Notes: generated by a model from the sequence alone, not told the origin. A stretch of DNA of 64,000 nucleotides from Aplidium turbinatum (GCA_918807975.1 OU964923.1:27757235-27821234); one strand, 5' to 3'; shown: positions 52,080 to 63,234, counted from the stretch's first letter. Numbers and translations are program-made.

Positions 52080-52385
52080 TCTTTGGAAAAATAGTCCATG
52101 AAAATGATACTGAACCTTCTATTGGGTTGATAAGGGCGTACATGGGATAATTTGGACCCGGTACAGAAAGCATCTTATGGTCCATAAAGTAACGCATTTT
52201 TAAAAGCAACAAGACACTAAAAATAGCTATCAAAAGAAGAATAAACAAAAATAGTAGTAAAGAGATAGTTTTTTCCCAAATCAGGGTTGTCGTTAAAGAA
52301 TGGATTGGATGCAAATAAGCTACAGCAAAAGAATCCGCGGTATTTTTGTCAATTTCCGGACTCCAAAGTTCATCTGGGGATCAAA
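52080..52385 (-). CDS. Possible membrane-anchored exon, unassigned
   Basis: After an acceptor-like TTTTGATCCCCAG, an open frame reads ELWSPEIDKNTADSFAVAYL, then a strong hydrophobic segment (about 20 residues of Leu/Phe/Ile), then VPGPNYPMYALINP. The last part recalls the proline hinge of microsomal cytochrome P450s, but the usual Gly is absent. No downstream exon with a P450 signature is found, and the donor after IEG (GTTCAG) is weak. Treat as a hint only. Confidence 0.22.
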
Positions 52386-52655
52386 AGAACCTTTGGACTT
52401 TTCTCTCAACATTACTGTCGGTTGCTCCATGCAGAAACCTTTGCCCACTGATACATCACATTAAGCCACCTTTTAACTTGTTGGTGAATTGAATTTATAT
52501 AGAAAGTCTGATCCTTTTAAGTATAGTAGAATACACTTCAAAACCTCCTTTTTGAGAGGTTTGAATTTACTACCCATGTATGCTATGCAACAATATCACC
52601 CAAAATATCATAGAAATCACGCACATCTTTAAAAACTTTGAGCTTTTAATGTTTC

Positions 52656-52921
52656 ATGTCTGATTGCTTGATTCAGCGCCTTAGCATTCATTCTGCAGTG
52701 TTGTTGTTTGTTTCCATGCTTTTCGTCGGTGGCTCACAAATTTCCAGCAATACCCCACAGATTGTCATAAAACTACAGACTGTCTTAGTTATGGATTCTC
52801 CCTCGGTTAGTCAGAGTCTGTTGGTCGTGATAACGTAATTTCAAATTTCACGGTCTTCACAGAGCTGGTTCCGGAAGAGAAACTAGATGCACAAAACTTC
52901 CGCATGGCGTGGTGCAATCAG
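52656..52921 (+). CDS. Possible two-exon fragment, unassigned
   Basis: An ATG at 52656 starts a frame with a signal-peptide-like segment (SAVLLFVSMLFVGGSQ). A 59 bp segment at 52863-52921 has good splice sites on both sides (GGTCTTCACAG and CAG|GTAAAT), and one of its frames reads LVPEEKLDAQNFRMAWCNQ. The joining donor is unclear and no family is recognised, so this is a weak call. Confidence 0.18.
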
Positions 52922-53927
52922 GTAAATACCGGTAGTATCAACAAACTGTAGAACAACAGCTTCCACTACAAACTCGGAGCTCCATATAAGGAAGTCTGAC
53001 GTATTTCTCAACGACAACGTTTTAGTCATCAGACAGACAAGAAGCATTTTCTCCTTTCACACTTGCCATCCGCCATCGCTTTGCAGCCGAAATAACTTCA
53101 CAACTGGGTGGGAAAAAATTTCTGAAATCAAAACACTGCACACTTCTACGCATGCAAAAAAAAAACGTTACGCTTTTGAGCGAAAATTTCAAATCTTTGT
53201 TTCGTACTTTCGAAAACAAACCCCTCCATTGTTTTTTGAGCTTTGTGTTAATCAATTTTGTAAACTGTTCCAAAAAGAAACATATCATTAATAATCTCAT
53301 AATTGTTGGCTTAGGCCACTCGAAAGTTCATAAACAATCTTATGTCACCACGATGGAAGCTTGGAAGATCATGTGTGCTGACGCGTAATAATTTTCATGA
53401 AACATTAGATCTCATCAAGACTTCTTCTTCTTTAATTGCCTTGCCTGAACCAGGCATCGACGGCCTCAGATGAATAATTAGACCAAATGTTCCTATTATA
53501 TGTTGCATGGATGATTGTTTCTGTCTTGTCGTTAAATTGTTCCAGATGTGTTTGTCTTTGTCTAAAGTCTTTAAATCAAGAATGTTTGATTGATTTTTAA
53601 TGATAAGTTACGAACAGATTGCAATGTGATTGTAGTCAGCTATTCCATTGTGATTTGCAAATTTAGTTGTTTTTATTTAGTATTTTTTATTAATTAGTTA
53701 TCTGAAAACATACCAAGGTCACCCAAAATGAAACCACCAATTTTGCTGACCTGGTTCAAAAGTTTGAATAAACAACATAGGAGTACGTTAGCCTTCAGTT
53801 AACGTTTGAATTCAATTCTGCTGTGTCACATTTGCCAGTTGGTGCTTGAGAAACTCTGCGTGACACAATGAGTCATCATCATCATCTCATGTTGTCAACC
53901 TCCTCGCGGTGGTGAGTCCCGGTGTAA

Positions 53928-54018
53928 CGGTCCAGGAGTTACTGCGGTCTGAAAGTTACCGTAACTTCTGGACCGCGTATACGCGGTCTGAAAGTTACTG
54001 CCAGTCCAGAAGTTACTA
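53928..54018. repeat. Cluster 1 of the GTCyrrAAGTTAC motif
   Basis: Five copies of a ~16-base unit (GTCCAGGAGTTAC, GTCTGAAAGTTAC, inverted GTAACTTCTGGAC, GTCTGAAAGTTAC, GTCCAGAAGTTAC) within 91 bp. Copies 2 and 3 form a hairpin (GCGGTCTGAAAGTTAC with GTAACTTCTGGACCGC). Confidence 0.7.
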
Positions 54019-55103
54019 AAACAGGGTTTTCAGATTTGACGCTTGCAGCAGATTTGTATAAATAATTTCAACATTGGAAACATGCTGAACTTGAAGACTT
54101 ATCCACCATTGCATCTTAACAACATGATTTACAGCAGAAACGTAATTGGGAATGAAGCGAAAATAAGATGAAAGTTAAAAGATGAGTTTTGTACCAGAAA
54201 TTGTTGCTGTTTTGGAATGAAATTTGAATTTGTAACCTAACAATTTACGTAGGCTATCATTTTAACCTGATTTGTTTGTATTATACCATTTGAAGTTGTG
54301 TCCGTGCCTTACGTGCGTTGGCAAATAAATTTGCATGGGGAGGTGATTGACTAGATGACCACTTAGCCTATAGTTTTTTGCTGTCATCCTGATTGTGCTA
54401 TAATGCAACCTACGATTCACAATGTAGTAATATGAGTGTTTTATTGACTCATTGTAGGCTATATGGCTCTGTTGAAACAAATAATTTAATTGATCATCGC
54501 TACAAACATTTCAAAGTTTAAATCGTGGCTATAGGCCTACGTGAATCGGTGGCATTTAATAAGCTATACAGGCCTTAATATATCGTGCAAAGTTTGCATT
54601 TGAAGGCTGACTTGTTAGCAACTGGTCTTGAGTCGTAGTTGACGAACATAGTCTTTGACTATATTTTATGTAGGCCTATTTCATGAAAATTAAAACCAAA
54701 GTTTTCTAGTGAATGAAGCACTGAGCCTATTTTTGGTCTGGCTTTTCATAACTACCGTTTTGAAGAAATATAAAGTAACTTAGGCTACATGTAGGCCAAC
54801 CGGTAGTCAAAACGCCATCAACCTTCAGTGAGTAGGCTATCACAGTGTCACACGCGGGAAGGCTTTAGCTTTACGAAAGTGTTGAACACTTTGAGATTCC
54901 AATGAATTTCCGTTGGACTCCCATCGAAAACACGTGGCACGAAACTTAAAAGTCTAGGATTATGGTTTCGTGGTGAGAATATTTATCCTTGGGATTCATC
55001 TTTCGCACACTTGCAGAGGGTTTAATCTACTGACCAAGCGAAGTTTCAGTCCATTTACAAGTTTTCCCAAAAGAATTTCGAAAATGCACACCCACTTACA
55101 ATA

Positions 55104-55168
55104 GCAGTAACTTTTGGACTGCTTCTGCGGTGTTGCAGTCTGGAAGTTACTGTCAGTCCAAAAGTTAC
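55104..55168. repeat. Cluster 2 of the GTCyrrAAGTTAC motif
   Basis: Three copies: inverted GTAACTTTTGGACTGC, then GCAGTCTGGAAGTTACTG and CAGTCCAAAAGTTACC. Same unit as the cluster at 53928. Confidence 0.7.
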
Positions 55169-55378
55169 CAGCGGTGCCAGGCGTTTTCACAATCGATAGA
55201 AAAGCGAAAGTTGTTTTAACTAAGTGTAATGAATTCATTGCTCTCAACCTAATGCAAGCTTTTCAGTTAACATTACAAAATACTTATAATTATTAATCTG
55301 ACCTTTTGAGAGGTTAAAAATTTAATTATTTTTTAAAACAAAATTAAATAAAATTTAAATGAAATATTTGGCAACTCT

Positions 55379-55414
55379 TGTAACTTTTGGCATGCAGTAA
55401 CTCTTGGACTGCTA
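55379..55414. repeat. Cluster 3 of the GTCyrrAAGTTAC motif
   Basis: Two inverted copies, GTAACTTTTGGCATGC and AGTAACTCTTGGACTGC. The smallest of three clusters within 1.5 kb. Confidence 0.6.
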
Positions 55415-55589
55415 CACCGGTAACTGTAAAATAGGCTAATGACAACAAGCAGAGACACATCAGGGTATCTCTGGGGTGGTAAAAGGATAAACCCTCGGCC
55501 CCAGAGAACGAAGAAGTCAGAAGTCCCAACAAAAGCAAGTGAGTGTGGGACTACTGTGTGATTATCATGGAAACAGCACATCAATATAA

Positions 55590-56600
55590 TCTCAACAAAG
55601 CTTTCTCAAAGCTGTGGTGCTCTATATCGATTAAGAAAGTACGTAAATTCCCAGACATTAAGAGCAGTTTACTATGCTCTAGTTCACTCTCTAGTTCACC
55701 TCCCTCCCATCTATGGTGTTATCTGTTGGGGTCGTGCGTCTAAAACGGAACTGTATCCTTTAAATCTGGTACACAATCGCATCATTCGCTGTTTAAACTT
55801 CACCAAGATTAAGGACAGAATTCCCACCAAATCTCTTTTCAATAAAAGCAACTTGCTACAAGTCGAAGACATGTTTTTAATAGAAGTATGCAAGTTTGTT
55901 TATAAAAGCAATAAAGGACATCTACCAGCAGTTTTTTTTTTGAGTACTTTCGTCCTAGTAAGGAAACTAATAACTATAATACCAGAGGTGCTAAGAAAGA
56001 TATGCTTTTTAAACCAAGAATGCGTACAAAGCTTGGCCAACGCTCAATTAAATTTCTTGGAACAAACACTTGAAACAAATTACCGGAACAGCTAAGAAAA
56101 GTTCAAACAATTAGTATGTTTTCTAAAAAATTAAAACTGCACTTAATGTCTGAGTATAAGTAACTGGTAGCCTATAGTACCATCAAACTGCTTCTACTTA
56201 TTCTCACCGTATCTCGCTAATTACTGTATATTCGCTTTTGTCTTACCAGTATGCTGTGTTGTATGTAGATATTGTATATGCCATTTTGTATTTTTGCATC
56301 ATTTCTAGTATTCCTGTTTTTTTTATATTGCACTGTTAAATTTCGTATGTGTATTGTTTTTTATGTTGTATATAATATATATCTATCAATCAATCAAATC
56401 AATCAATCAATCAATATTTGCGTTCAACTTCGACACCGTTCCATTTTACATAAGCCATGACACCACACGGGTGTGGCAGACTCGATGACCAGTTCGGTCC
56501 TTCTGTCACTCCAGTCATCATCAGCAAACAACCTAGCTCACATTGTAGCCTAATCTTGTATTGTTTTTTTTTCGCATGTGCTGATGATGCAAAATAAAAG
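55590..56600 (+). mobile_element. LINE 3' end, second family
   Basis: Broken frames read LVHSLVHLPPIYGVICWGRA, NLVHNRIIRCLNFTKIKDRI, VCKFVYKSNKGHLPA, NNYNTRGAKKD and LPEQLRKVQTISMFSKKLK. This is the C-terminal region of a Jockey/CR1-like reverse transcriptase. At least two frame changes and a stop are present. The 3'UTR contains an ATCA microsatellite (56388-56417) and a GCAGACTCGATGACC block also found in the LINE tail at 22845. It ends near AATAAAAGAACTTC. Confidence 0.75.
56388..56417. repeat. ATCA microsatellite
   Basis: About seven ATCA/TCAA units with one slip, inside the 3' part of the LINE at 55590-56600. Confidence 0.9.
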
Positions 56601-56609
56601 AACTTCTTC

Positions 56610-58430
56610 TTCAACTTTATTGAAACAATGAGTCTGTTTCAAAGTCACTCAAGTCAAACTTCATCACAAGCTTTAGAAGAATTCAAACATAAAATTTTCA
56701 GCAGAATTATGTCCATTACCATCACGACACTGTTTTGTCTTAGCATTAGCCTGTACTTAGTTATTAATCACTTCTTGGTATGCGATTTTTTAAATTAAGT
56801 TACACCTTAAAATTAGACGAACAATAGCTGTAACGTAGTTTTACTGATTATAAAAAGTACACTAATTTTCCGTAAAACCGTATCAAAAACCAAGTGCCTG
56901 AAGATGACATTTTGGTGATCAAACGACGAAAGACACCAGAGTACCGTATTGTATTGCTTCAAAACTTCTCTCATTTTCTACGGTCGAAAATTACATGCTT
57001 CTCCATAGGTAACAAAAGTTGCATTTTTTTTTTAAATTAAAAGGGCAAGTTTTAATGCAAGGCTTGAAATAAAGGTTAAAGAACGTTCAAGCAAATATAA
57101 CGTCACGAAAAACGTGTACAAGTTGGTAAAAGTAACCAAACAAGGTTCTAAATTAAAATCAATTATGGGCTTTGCATACATTACTAAACGTTATGTAAAA
57201 AATTACCTGTAGCTTATTATAAAGTCAAAACAGGCGAAGACATAAGTTGCATTGCTGCGGTCAAACCAGATTTATTTTTGGTGAAAGTGTGTTGTTATTA
57301 CTGACCATTAGAAGAATGATGACATCAGCAAATATTGTAAAATTTTGGTTGTCTTACAATATCGTCTTGCCCGCTATTATTCTCACCTGGCTGTCGTTTC
57401 GTCAATATGTATTCAGCCAGCAAAGCTGCAATTTTTTGCCGAAGATGTTTGCAGGAAATGATGAGTTTTGCTTGCTAGATACAAAAAACTAAAATACCAC
57501 AAAGTAATTTGTGGATTCCATGGATTGATTTATTTTAGAGTGACTTTAAAAATGTGTAAAACTAATTGTAATGGCAGAACATGACTTCCAAAATTTGTTA
57601 TTAACAAAGTTTTTTAAACGTTAGTTTAGCAAGAATTATTGACAAAGTTCCTAGATTATTGTTGCTACAGTCATGTAATTCACCTATACGGAGAACACTC
57701 TTGCATTCTTCACGTATGCACACTGCACAATTCAAAGAAAAGCCTTTGCCATATTTGACGTTTGCCATTCAGAAACTAGTCACGTTTTTCATTCAATCCA
57801 ATCACAATATTGCAACAGGGAGAAAAATGTATCCACCTAGTTAGCATATGCTTGCTGCAAGACGTGTATTTCAAATGAATTTATTTTGGACAAAACGAAA
57901 AGAAAGTTTTATTAAAAACTGAACAATGAAAGGAAAACATTTCCTATCGTTTGAATTGAGTTCAAAAAGATGTCAGCAATGTTACCTGTATCTTGCCTGT
58001 GAATTATTGCACCCACTGCGTACTGCTGATTAAAGTCTTCATGAACTGCCATAAAATGGCCATGCCAACTATTCAACTGCGCACGATCAGATGTGAACCA
58101 TTGCTGCTAATCGGACATGAGCGACCTTCGAAACTAATTACAACTCGTTACTGGTTATTAGCAAGTTGTCCATCATTCATTTTTATAAATGACAAAAACG
58201 ACTTGTAGATTAGGAGAGAGATGAACAACAAAAATTAACATTTATCAAGAAATAGTTTTAGCATAATCGTAAAAGTCATCATCCGCGGACGCTGTCGCGT
58301 TGTTTTGATTCATTGCAAAATCAACATTTTTACTCTTGCCACGTGAAATTCAGCTTCCTATTGATTTAGTTTTTAGTCAATTAAGGATTAAAAATAATCA
58401 TTAACACCAAATAGTTTAAAATGTCTAACC
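56610..58430. other. No gene recognised
   Basis: A+T-rich sequence. A CCTGAAGATGAC...ACGACGAAAGACACC block at 56897-56938 resembles retroelement tails with hammerhead-like words, but no helix II could be drawn. Open frames at 57247-57492 and 57993-58208 show no family features. Confidence 0.35.
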
Positions 58431-58439
58431 AATCATTTT

Positions 58440-58536
58440 CAGACAAGCAAATTAGCTCTTTATTGCGTTGATTCAACGTGTTCAGAATGTCTGCAGACAT
58501 TGAATCAATGTAAAAAACGTTGCATTCCTGGCTGGG
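58440..58536. repeat. CAGACAGCAAA palindromic MITE copy, imperfect
   Basis: The left arm CAGACAAGCAAATTAGC, the block GTTGATTCAACG, an extra segment, then GTCTGCAGACATTGAATCAATG and a diverged right end CCTGGCTGGG. The arms differ in their variable segment, unlike other copies. Confidence 0.65.
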
Positions 58537-58561
58537 TTCAGGGATACGGACGCTTCAATCT

Positions 58562-58611
58562 CAAACAGCAAAATCCGTCATTTTTACATTGATTCAACTT
58601 TGCTGTCCGGG
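58562..58611. repeat. CAGACAGCAAA palindromic MITE copy, right arm mostly lost
   Basis: CAAACAGCAAAATCCGTCAT and TTTTACATTGATTCAAC run directly into the right terminus TTTGCTGTCCGGG. The inner half of the right arm is missing. Confidence 0.7.
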
Positions 58612-58614
58612 AAA

Positions 58615-60100
58615 GTTGTGTTTAACTTTTCACCTGCAAATAGTCCGTAGTTAGTCCTGTTCGGTATCCCGTACCGTACACAACACACTGTAGTTGCCTA
58701 TTACAGTAGTTATTGTAGAATCCATGAAGCTTCATCATAACTTTCTTCTGTTTTCAAATGTTTAACATACAGTACTCACTGTTAGTGTTTCTGCATCTAT
58801 AGAAACTTAACGATGTTGGTTATGTTTGTTAACTATGAAAATTAGCTAATTTTGTGTATGAAGCAAAAGCATGCAATAATTACAAAAGAATTAATTTTTA
58901 TAAACATCTTTTTAAATTGTCCCCTGTTGATAATGACATTTACTGCAATAGAAATCGACTACGGTATGCCATAGCGCAATAGCTTATATTTTGTGATAAT
59001 GTTTATAAAATAACCAAAGGCAATCAAGGCAAAAAATATCGTTTTTACGAGAAAGACGAGCATAGAAAGATTCAGCGAGAATAAGTCTTTTTTATGTTTT
59101 TATTTTTTAAAGCATTTTTTTGCATGAGCCTACATTTCGTGATCACAACAAAAAGTATTCAAAGAAAAGTACAATTAATCATCGATCGGCAACAAACAAA
59201 ATGTTGATCGATTATATGAAGACTGAGCTTGTATTTCCTGTACATTTCCGGGTTCGCTTAGTTTTTGATGCAAAAAAATTGTTCAGTCGTAATTGGTCTG
59301 AGCTAGTTTTCCTTGAATCTGTAAAGTAAATGAAAACATATGTTTTGTTTAGTTGTGTTACGGTGAGTTTTTTGCCTTTTTTCAGGTGATTTTTTTTCTA
59401 GTTTTTTCCAGCACAAGCTGGTACATAATTAAGATCAATTTAATGCTACCTGACGTAAAATCAACAAAACTAAATCGATTTTGTAAAAAGGCAACCGTCT
59501 TGAACTATCCTTTATCCTTTTACTTGTATTAGTAAAAAGATTAAAAGGGTAAAATTTTTTTTTTATAAAATTTTCACCCACTGAATCAACAACCTCTTGA
59601 ACCAAGTCAATAAATAATATCGTGTTGGTAAATTCAACGTTAAAAACCAGCAACACTTCAAAAAACTAGTTGCTTGCCAATTTACTTTCACTATTCACTG
59701 AGGAGATTTGTCGATGTTGCAAATCTTCAAATCTTCTGTGTATTGCGCTTTTTCGAGTTCTTTGAATCTTGAAACTTCAGCTTTTGATGAATGCTGAAAC
59801 TGCTGACTAGGAATATATTCTGCAAAACGCTAGCTATTGCTATTTTATACCTTCATATTTCGAATGATCGTGGCATGATTATAGTCAGCAAGAAATGTTA
59901 TTTGTAGTACGAACTAACGTAAATGAGTGCTTGTTTGCTAAGTAAAATCTAAATGAAATTTGTACCTAGATACCCTCGTCATTCAGTAATTGATAGTCGC
60001 AGCCAATAAATTGACGTTTAAAAGAATTTTACTTCTAACGATAATTTTGTTTTTTTGCGTAAATCTTGAGTGCGATCTCTATTCACGGTTTCTGGCTCTG
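58615..60100. other. No feature recognised
   Basis: A+T-rich sequence between palindromic MITE copies. Frames at 59120-59329 and 59435-59656 have no family resemblance and no transposon ends were found. Confidence 0.4.
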
Positions 60101-60104
60101 CGGT

Positions 60105-60187
60105 CCCAGACATCAAATCAGTCGTTTTTTACATTGATTCTTGCAGACGTTGATTTAATGGTAAAAACGAATGGTTTATTGTCTGGG
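60105..60187. repeat. CAGACAGCAAA palindromic MITE copy
   Basis: Near full length: CCCAGACATCAAATCAGTCG, TTTACATTGATT, a shortened centre TTGCAGACGTTGATT, then TAAAAACGAATGG and TTATTGTCTGGG. Confidence 0.75.
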
Positions 60188-60381
60188 GTGGTAGTTGTGC
60201 ATTGCAATGTCTATAAGTGAGTAGTAGACATTTAAAATAATTTCTGAGATTCGACCAACAAACAAGACAGGGGAGTTCCAAAGAAAGCTTCTCAAACAGC
60301 TTGCACCCCCCAACATTTTCTGCAGGTTCACTACGAACAGACAAACAGATAAAATACAATAAAATGAAAGACGAAGTGTAT

Positions 60382-60435
60382 CAGACAGCAAATTATCCAT
60401 ATTTTACACTGATTTAACGTGGAATCATTGCAGAA
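60382..60435. repeat. CAGACAGCAAA palindromic MITE, left half
   Basis: CAGACAGCAAATTATCCATA followed by TTTTACACTGATTTAACG and a remnant of the right arm (GGAATCATTGCAGAAA). The right terminus is lost. Confidence 0.6.
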
Positions 60436-61147
60436 AAAGAACAGGTTTACTTACTAGGTCCAATAAAAAGATTTTTAAGAAGGTTCGACATTCGAATCGG
60501 AAACTCCAGGAGCACTGTGTTTTTGTTGAAACAATGCAAATTCTGAAGCGATAAATTCAATGTTTTTTTTTCTTTTTTTAAATAAAAGATCGTTTCATTT
60601 TTGCTTCAAACAATGTAAAAGACGTAACTTTTTTCAAAAAACGGTTTGGTTGGAAAGTGAAATTGACATGGAAATGAAAAACAAATTTTATCGTGCAGCG
60701 TCTTTTTTGAATGACAGAAACGCAGAATAAAAACAGATTGTTGTCCAAGATAAACTCGCTCAAAGAAACATTCAGTTCCTGCACGTCATACAGTCCTGAC
60801 ACCGATGTGTTGTTGTGTAGTGTTTCAAACGTTGAAAAGTGAAATTTGTCAACTTAGGATTTGCTGACTTGACAAGTTCCTTTGAACCAGAGCTGAGGTG
60901 ACGAAGTGATTTATTACGTCATATCCGACAAAAGCCAAGTCCCAGAAAGACCACGTGACTTTCAAAAGACTTGATGGTGATTGCATCAACAATTCGTAAT
61001 GTTGATTTTACGTCACTTTGATGTTTGGTAGTTGCAAATTGATACCACAAATCTTTGCTTGCGAAAGTTACAAACACGTTGAAGCAACAATAACACTGAA
61101 AGTATCTTTGCAGACCAAAGGCAGCAACAAAAACATTACTCCCTTCA

Positions 61148-61192
61148 TCGAATCAATCCTTTTTTGCATTAATTCAACTTCTGCAAACGTCA
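61148..61192. repeat. CAGACAGCAAA palindromic MITE, central remnant
   Basis: CGAATCAATCCTTTTTTGCA followed by TTAATTCAACTTCTGCAAACGT. Only the inner left arm and centre remain, and it abuts the full copy at 61204. Confidence 0.45.
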
Positions 61193-61203
61193 AGAGCTAA
61201 GTA

Positions 61204-61290
61204 CCCAGACACAGACAGCAAAACCATCATTTTTACATTGATTCAGCGTCTGCAGACAGAATGTAAAAATGATGGATTTTGCTGTCCGGG
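61204..61290. repeat. CAGACAGCAAA palindromic MITE, clearest copy
   Basis: CCCAGACACAGACAGCAAAA, CCATCATTTTTACATTGATT, the centre GCGTCTGCAGAC, then ATGTAAAAATGATGG and TTTTGCTGTCCGGG. Both arms share CCATCATTTTTACATT, a stem segment not found in the other copies. The DNA would fold into an almost uninterrupted hairpin of about 40 pairs. Confidence 0.85.
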
Positions 61291-61510
61291 TAGTGACCGA
61301 CTCAAGAAAGTCAAATTGTCAGATGGTTTTTGTTTACACCAGTATTTCTCAACCTTTTTTGGCTCAACGCCCCCTTCATGAACTGGGAAATTTTTACCGC
61401 CCCTCAACAAAAACAATTAATTACGAAAAGCGAATATAAAACAATAAATAAGTTACTATGAATTTACTACAAAAATGCTCAATGCCAAGCAAAAAGCCAA
61501 GCAGAGCGAA

Positions 61511-61708
61511 TTACATCAAATATAGGCTAGTTACAGTCTCTAAAACCCTTACAGCCTGTTTTACCCTAAAAGAGGGACCATCAAAAGGTACTTATTCAAA
61601 TAGAATTACATTTCTATCACAATAAGGACCTTTTGATGCTCACCCTTTTAGGGTGAAACAGGCTGTAAGGGTTTTAGAGACTAGTAACTAACTATATTTG
61701 ATGAAAAG
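61511..61708. repeat. Foldback with ~85-bp arms inside the hAT element
   Basis: The left arm (from TTACATCAAATATAG through CTAAAACCCTTACAGCCTG to CATCAAAAGG) and the right arm are reverse complements with only a few differences. They meet around a centre of fewer than 10 bases near 61607-61612. It may be a separate snap-back insertion. Confidence 0.85.
61591..61606 (-). other. Exact match to the Ciona spliced-leader 16-mer
   Basis: On the minus strand the sequence is ATTCTATTTGAATAAG, which I recall as the 16-nt trans-spliced leader of Ciona. It lies at the tip of the foldback, followed by TACC. No Sm site or SL-RNA body is evident, so a gene is not claimed. Confidence 0.5.
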
Positions 61709-62694
61709 CAAATATATATTGGCGAGCATGAAAACAGTATAGGCCTACTGGTAGCCTGTGTGAACCTTGGGCTTGGTGAGAAAGTGCCAGTTTCTTCACA
61801 TCCGGTGTAAAGCCAGTGAGAAACATTCGAAGATCACCTCTTATGGATATTGGATATGTCTAGTGAGTTTCTCTGTTTGGTATGTAGCAGAACAACACAG
61901 CTGAAATACTTTTCCACCAGTTATGAGGTAGGAAATGCTACCACGAAGAAACGAGCACTTTGACGAAACCGTTACGCTGGGCGGTAGATGAGTTAAACCA
62001 GAATGCTCCCTAATAATCAAAACGCCCCCCTTAATCCGAGATAATCATACCGCCCCCCTGCAAAATCAAAATGCTCCCCGGGGGGCGGTACCGCCCCCGT
62101 TGAGAACCACTGGTTTACACAATGGTCACTTTCAACGCAGGATTGTTGCAACCACCTGACGTCGAAGCAACGTCACAAACATCGTCACTAATAACGTTTG
62201 ACATCAAGATAACAGAAGTAAGATTGTTTACAAACCTGTCTTTTGACATCGCTTTAATAGTGCTAGACTTCAAAATGATGCAAATCAACTGGTTTTGATA
62301 GATCAGTTTAAGTGTGATCTCCCTGTACAATAACGATAACAATTTGTGAACAGTCTTTCTCAAACACTCAGAAATATTTTGTGACTTATTTCAAACGAAT
62401 TTGTTAGGGCAAAACCAGGGTTAACGAAAGAAGTTAACTTAGATATTGAACTTGAACTCTAGGTATTGCATTAGTTTTCATGAAAAAGTTTAGTTGCAAA
62501 AAAGCAACAATATTGAATATGACATTTGGAATAAACCATTTTGTCACGTTGATTTTTTGTCCATTAATAAACTATTTTACATATTACATTTTTTGTATTC
62601 AACTCAGTGTTTCAAAATTAATAGAGGACGATTTTTTTCCACACAAAACCCCTAAGGCTTTATATAAACGAAACTTGTAAATATTTACCAACTT

Positions 62695-62782
62695 CCCAGT
62701 CAGCAAATCAGTTCATTTTTACATTAATTCAACGTCTACAGACGTTGAACCAATGTAAAATTGAATTGATTTACTGGTTGGG
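62695..62782. repeat. CAGACAGCAAA palindromic MITE copy
   Basis: CCCAGTCAGCAAATCAGTTC, TTTTTACATTAATTCAACG, the centre TCTACAGACGTTGAACC, then AATGTAAAATTGAATTGATT and TACTGGTTGGG. The arms match with a few differences. Confidence 0.78.
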
Positions 62783-63062
62783 TTGATACCAATGAAAAAG
62801 CTGTCTCAGTGTCATGCACACTCTGTTGGTGTTGATTCAACTTTTTGTTACGCAAATAGTTTCTGGTTTACTTCAATAACAAAATAATTACCTGATCACG
62901 CATTTCAAGAAACCTCAACTGCAAACTGTTAGGGTGGTAGGCCAACACACTTCAATCAATTACTTTCACATAAACCCTTTTTGATTTTCTGATAAAGTTG
63001 CAATTTTCCTGGTAAGAGAAGTAAATCACCAATCTGGATTGCCAGTGAAGCAAACGTGAGTG

Positions 63063-63226
63063 CAGAGCAGGATCCAGGGAGGGGATATCCCCCTTAAAAC
63101 ACAGATACACAGACAATTAACTTTATTCACAGTATATTTATAAGGTCGAATTAATGAAAAAAACAACATAAAATTGTATTTTGTTAAAATCGACCCCCCC
63201 TCAAGCTACTTGCTGGATCCGCCCTG
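63063..63226. mobile_element. hAT-like MITE (CAG(A/G)GC-GGATCCAG family)
   Basis: Left CAGAGCAGGATCCAGGGAGG and right (reversed) CAGGGCGGATCCAGCAAG are flanked by CGTGAGTG (63055-63062) and CGTGTGTA (63227-63234), a 6/8 match. It is 164 bp with poly-C/poly-G subterminal tracts. Confidence 0.6.
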
Positions 63227-63234
63227 CGTGTGTA

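Larger units (their letters stand above)
61340..62112. mobile_element. hAT non-autonomous element (CAGTATTTCTCAACC family)
   Basis: Ends CAGTATTTCTCAACC and GTTGAGAACCACTG carry a perfect 8-bp duplication GTTTACAC (61332-61339, 62113-62120). Subterminal sequence is rich in CGCCCCC on both sides. The 773 bp element holds a large internal foldback (61511-61708) and no transposase. Confidence 0.9.

Noticed and set aside
56388-56417. CRISPR-like or satellite array
   Set aside because: A simple ATCA microsatellite; no spaced repeats of CRISPR type occur anywhere in the window.
56897-56938. Third hammerhead ribozyme (CTGAAGA...GAAA)
   Set aside because: No helix II joins the two core words and no helix I pairing was found.
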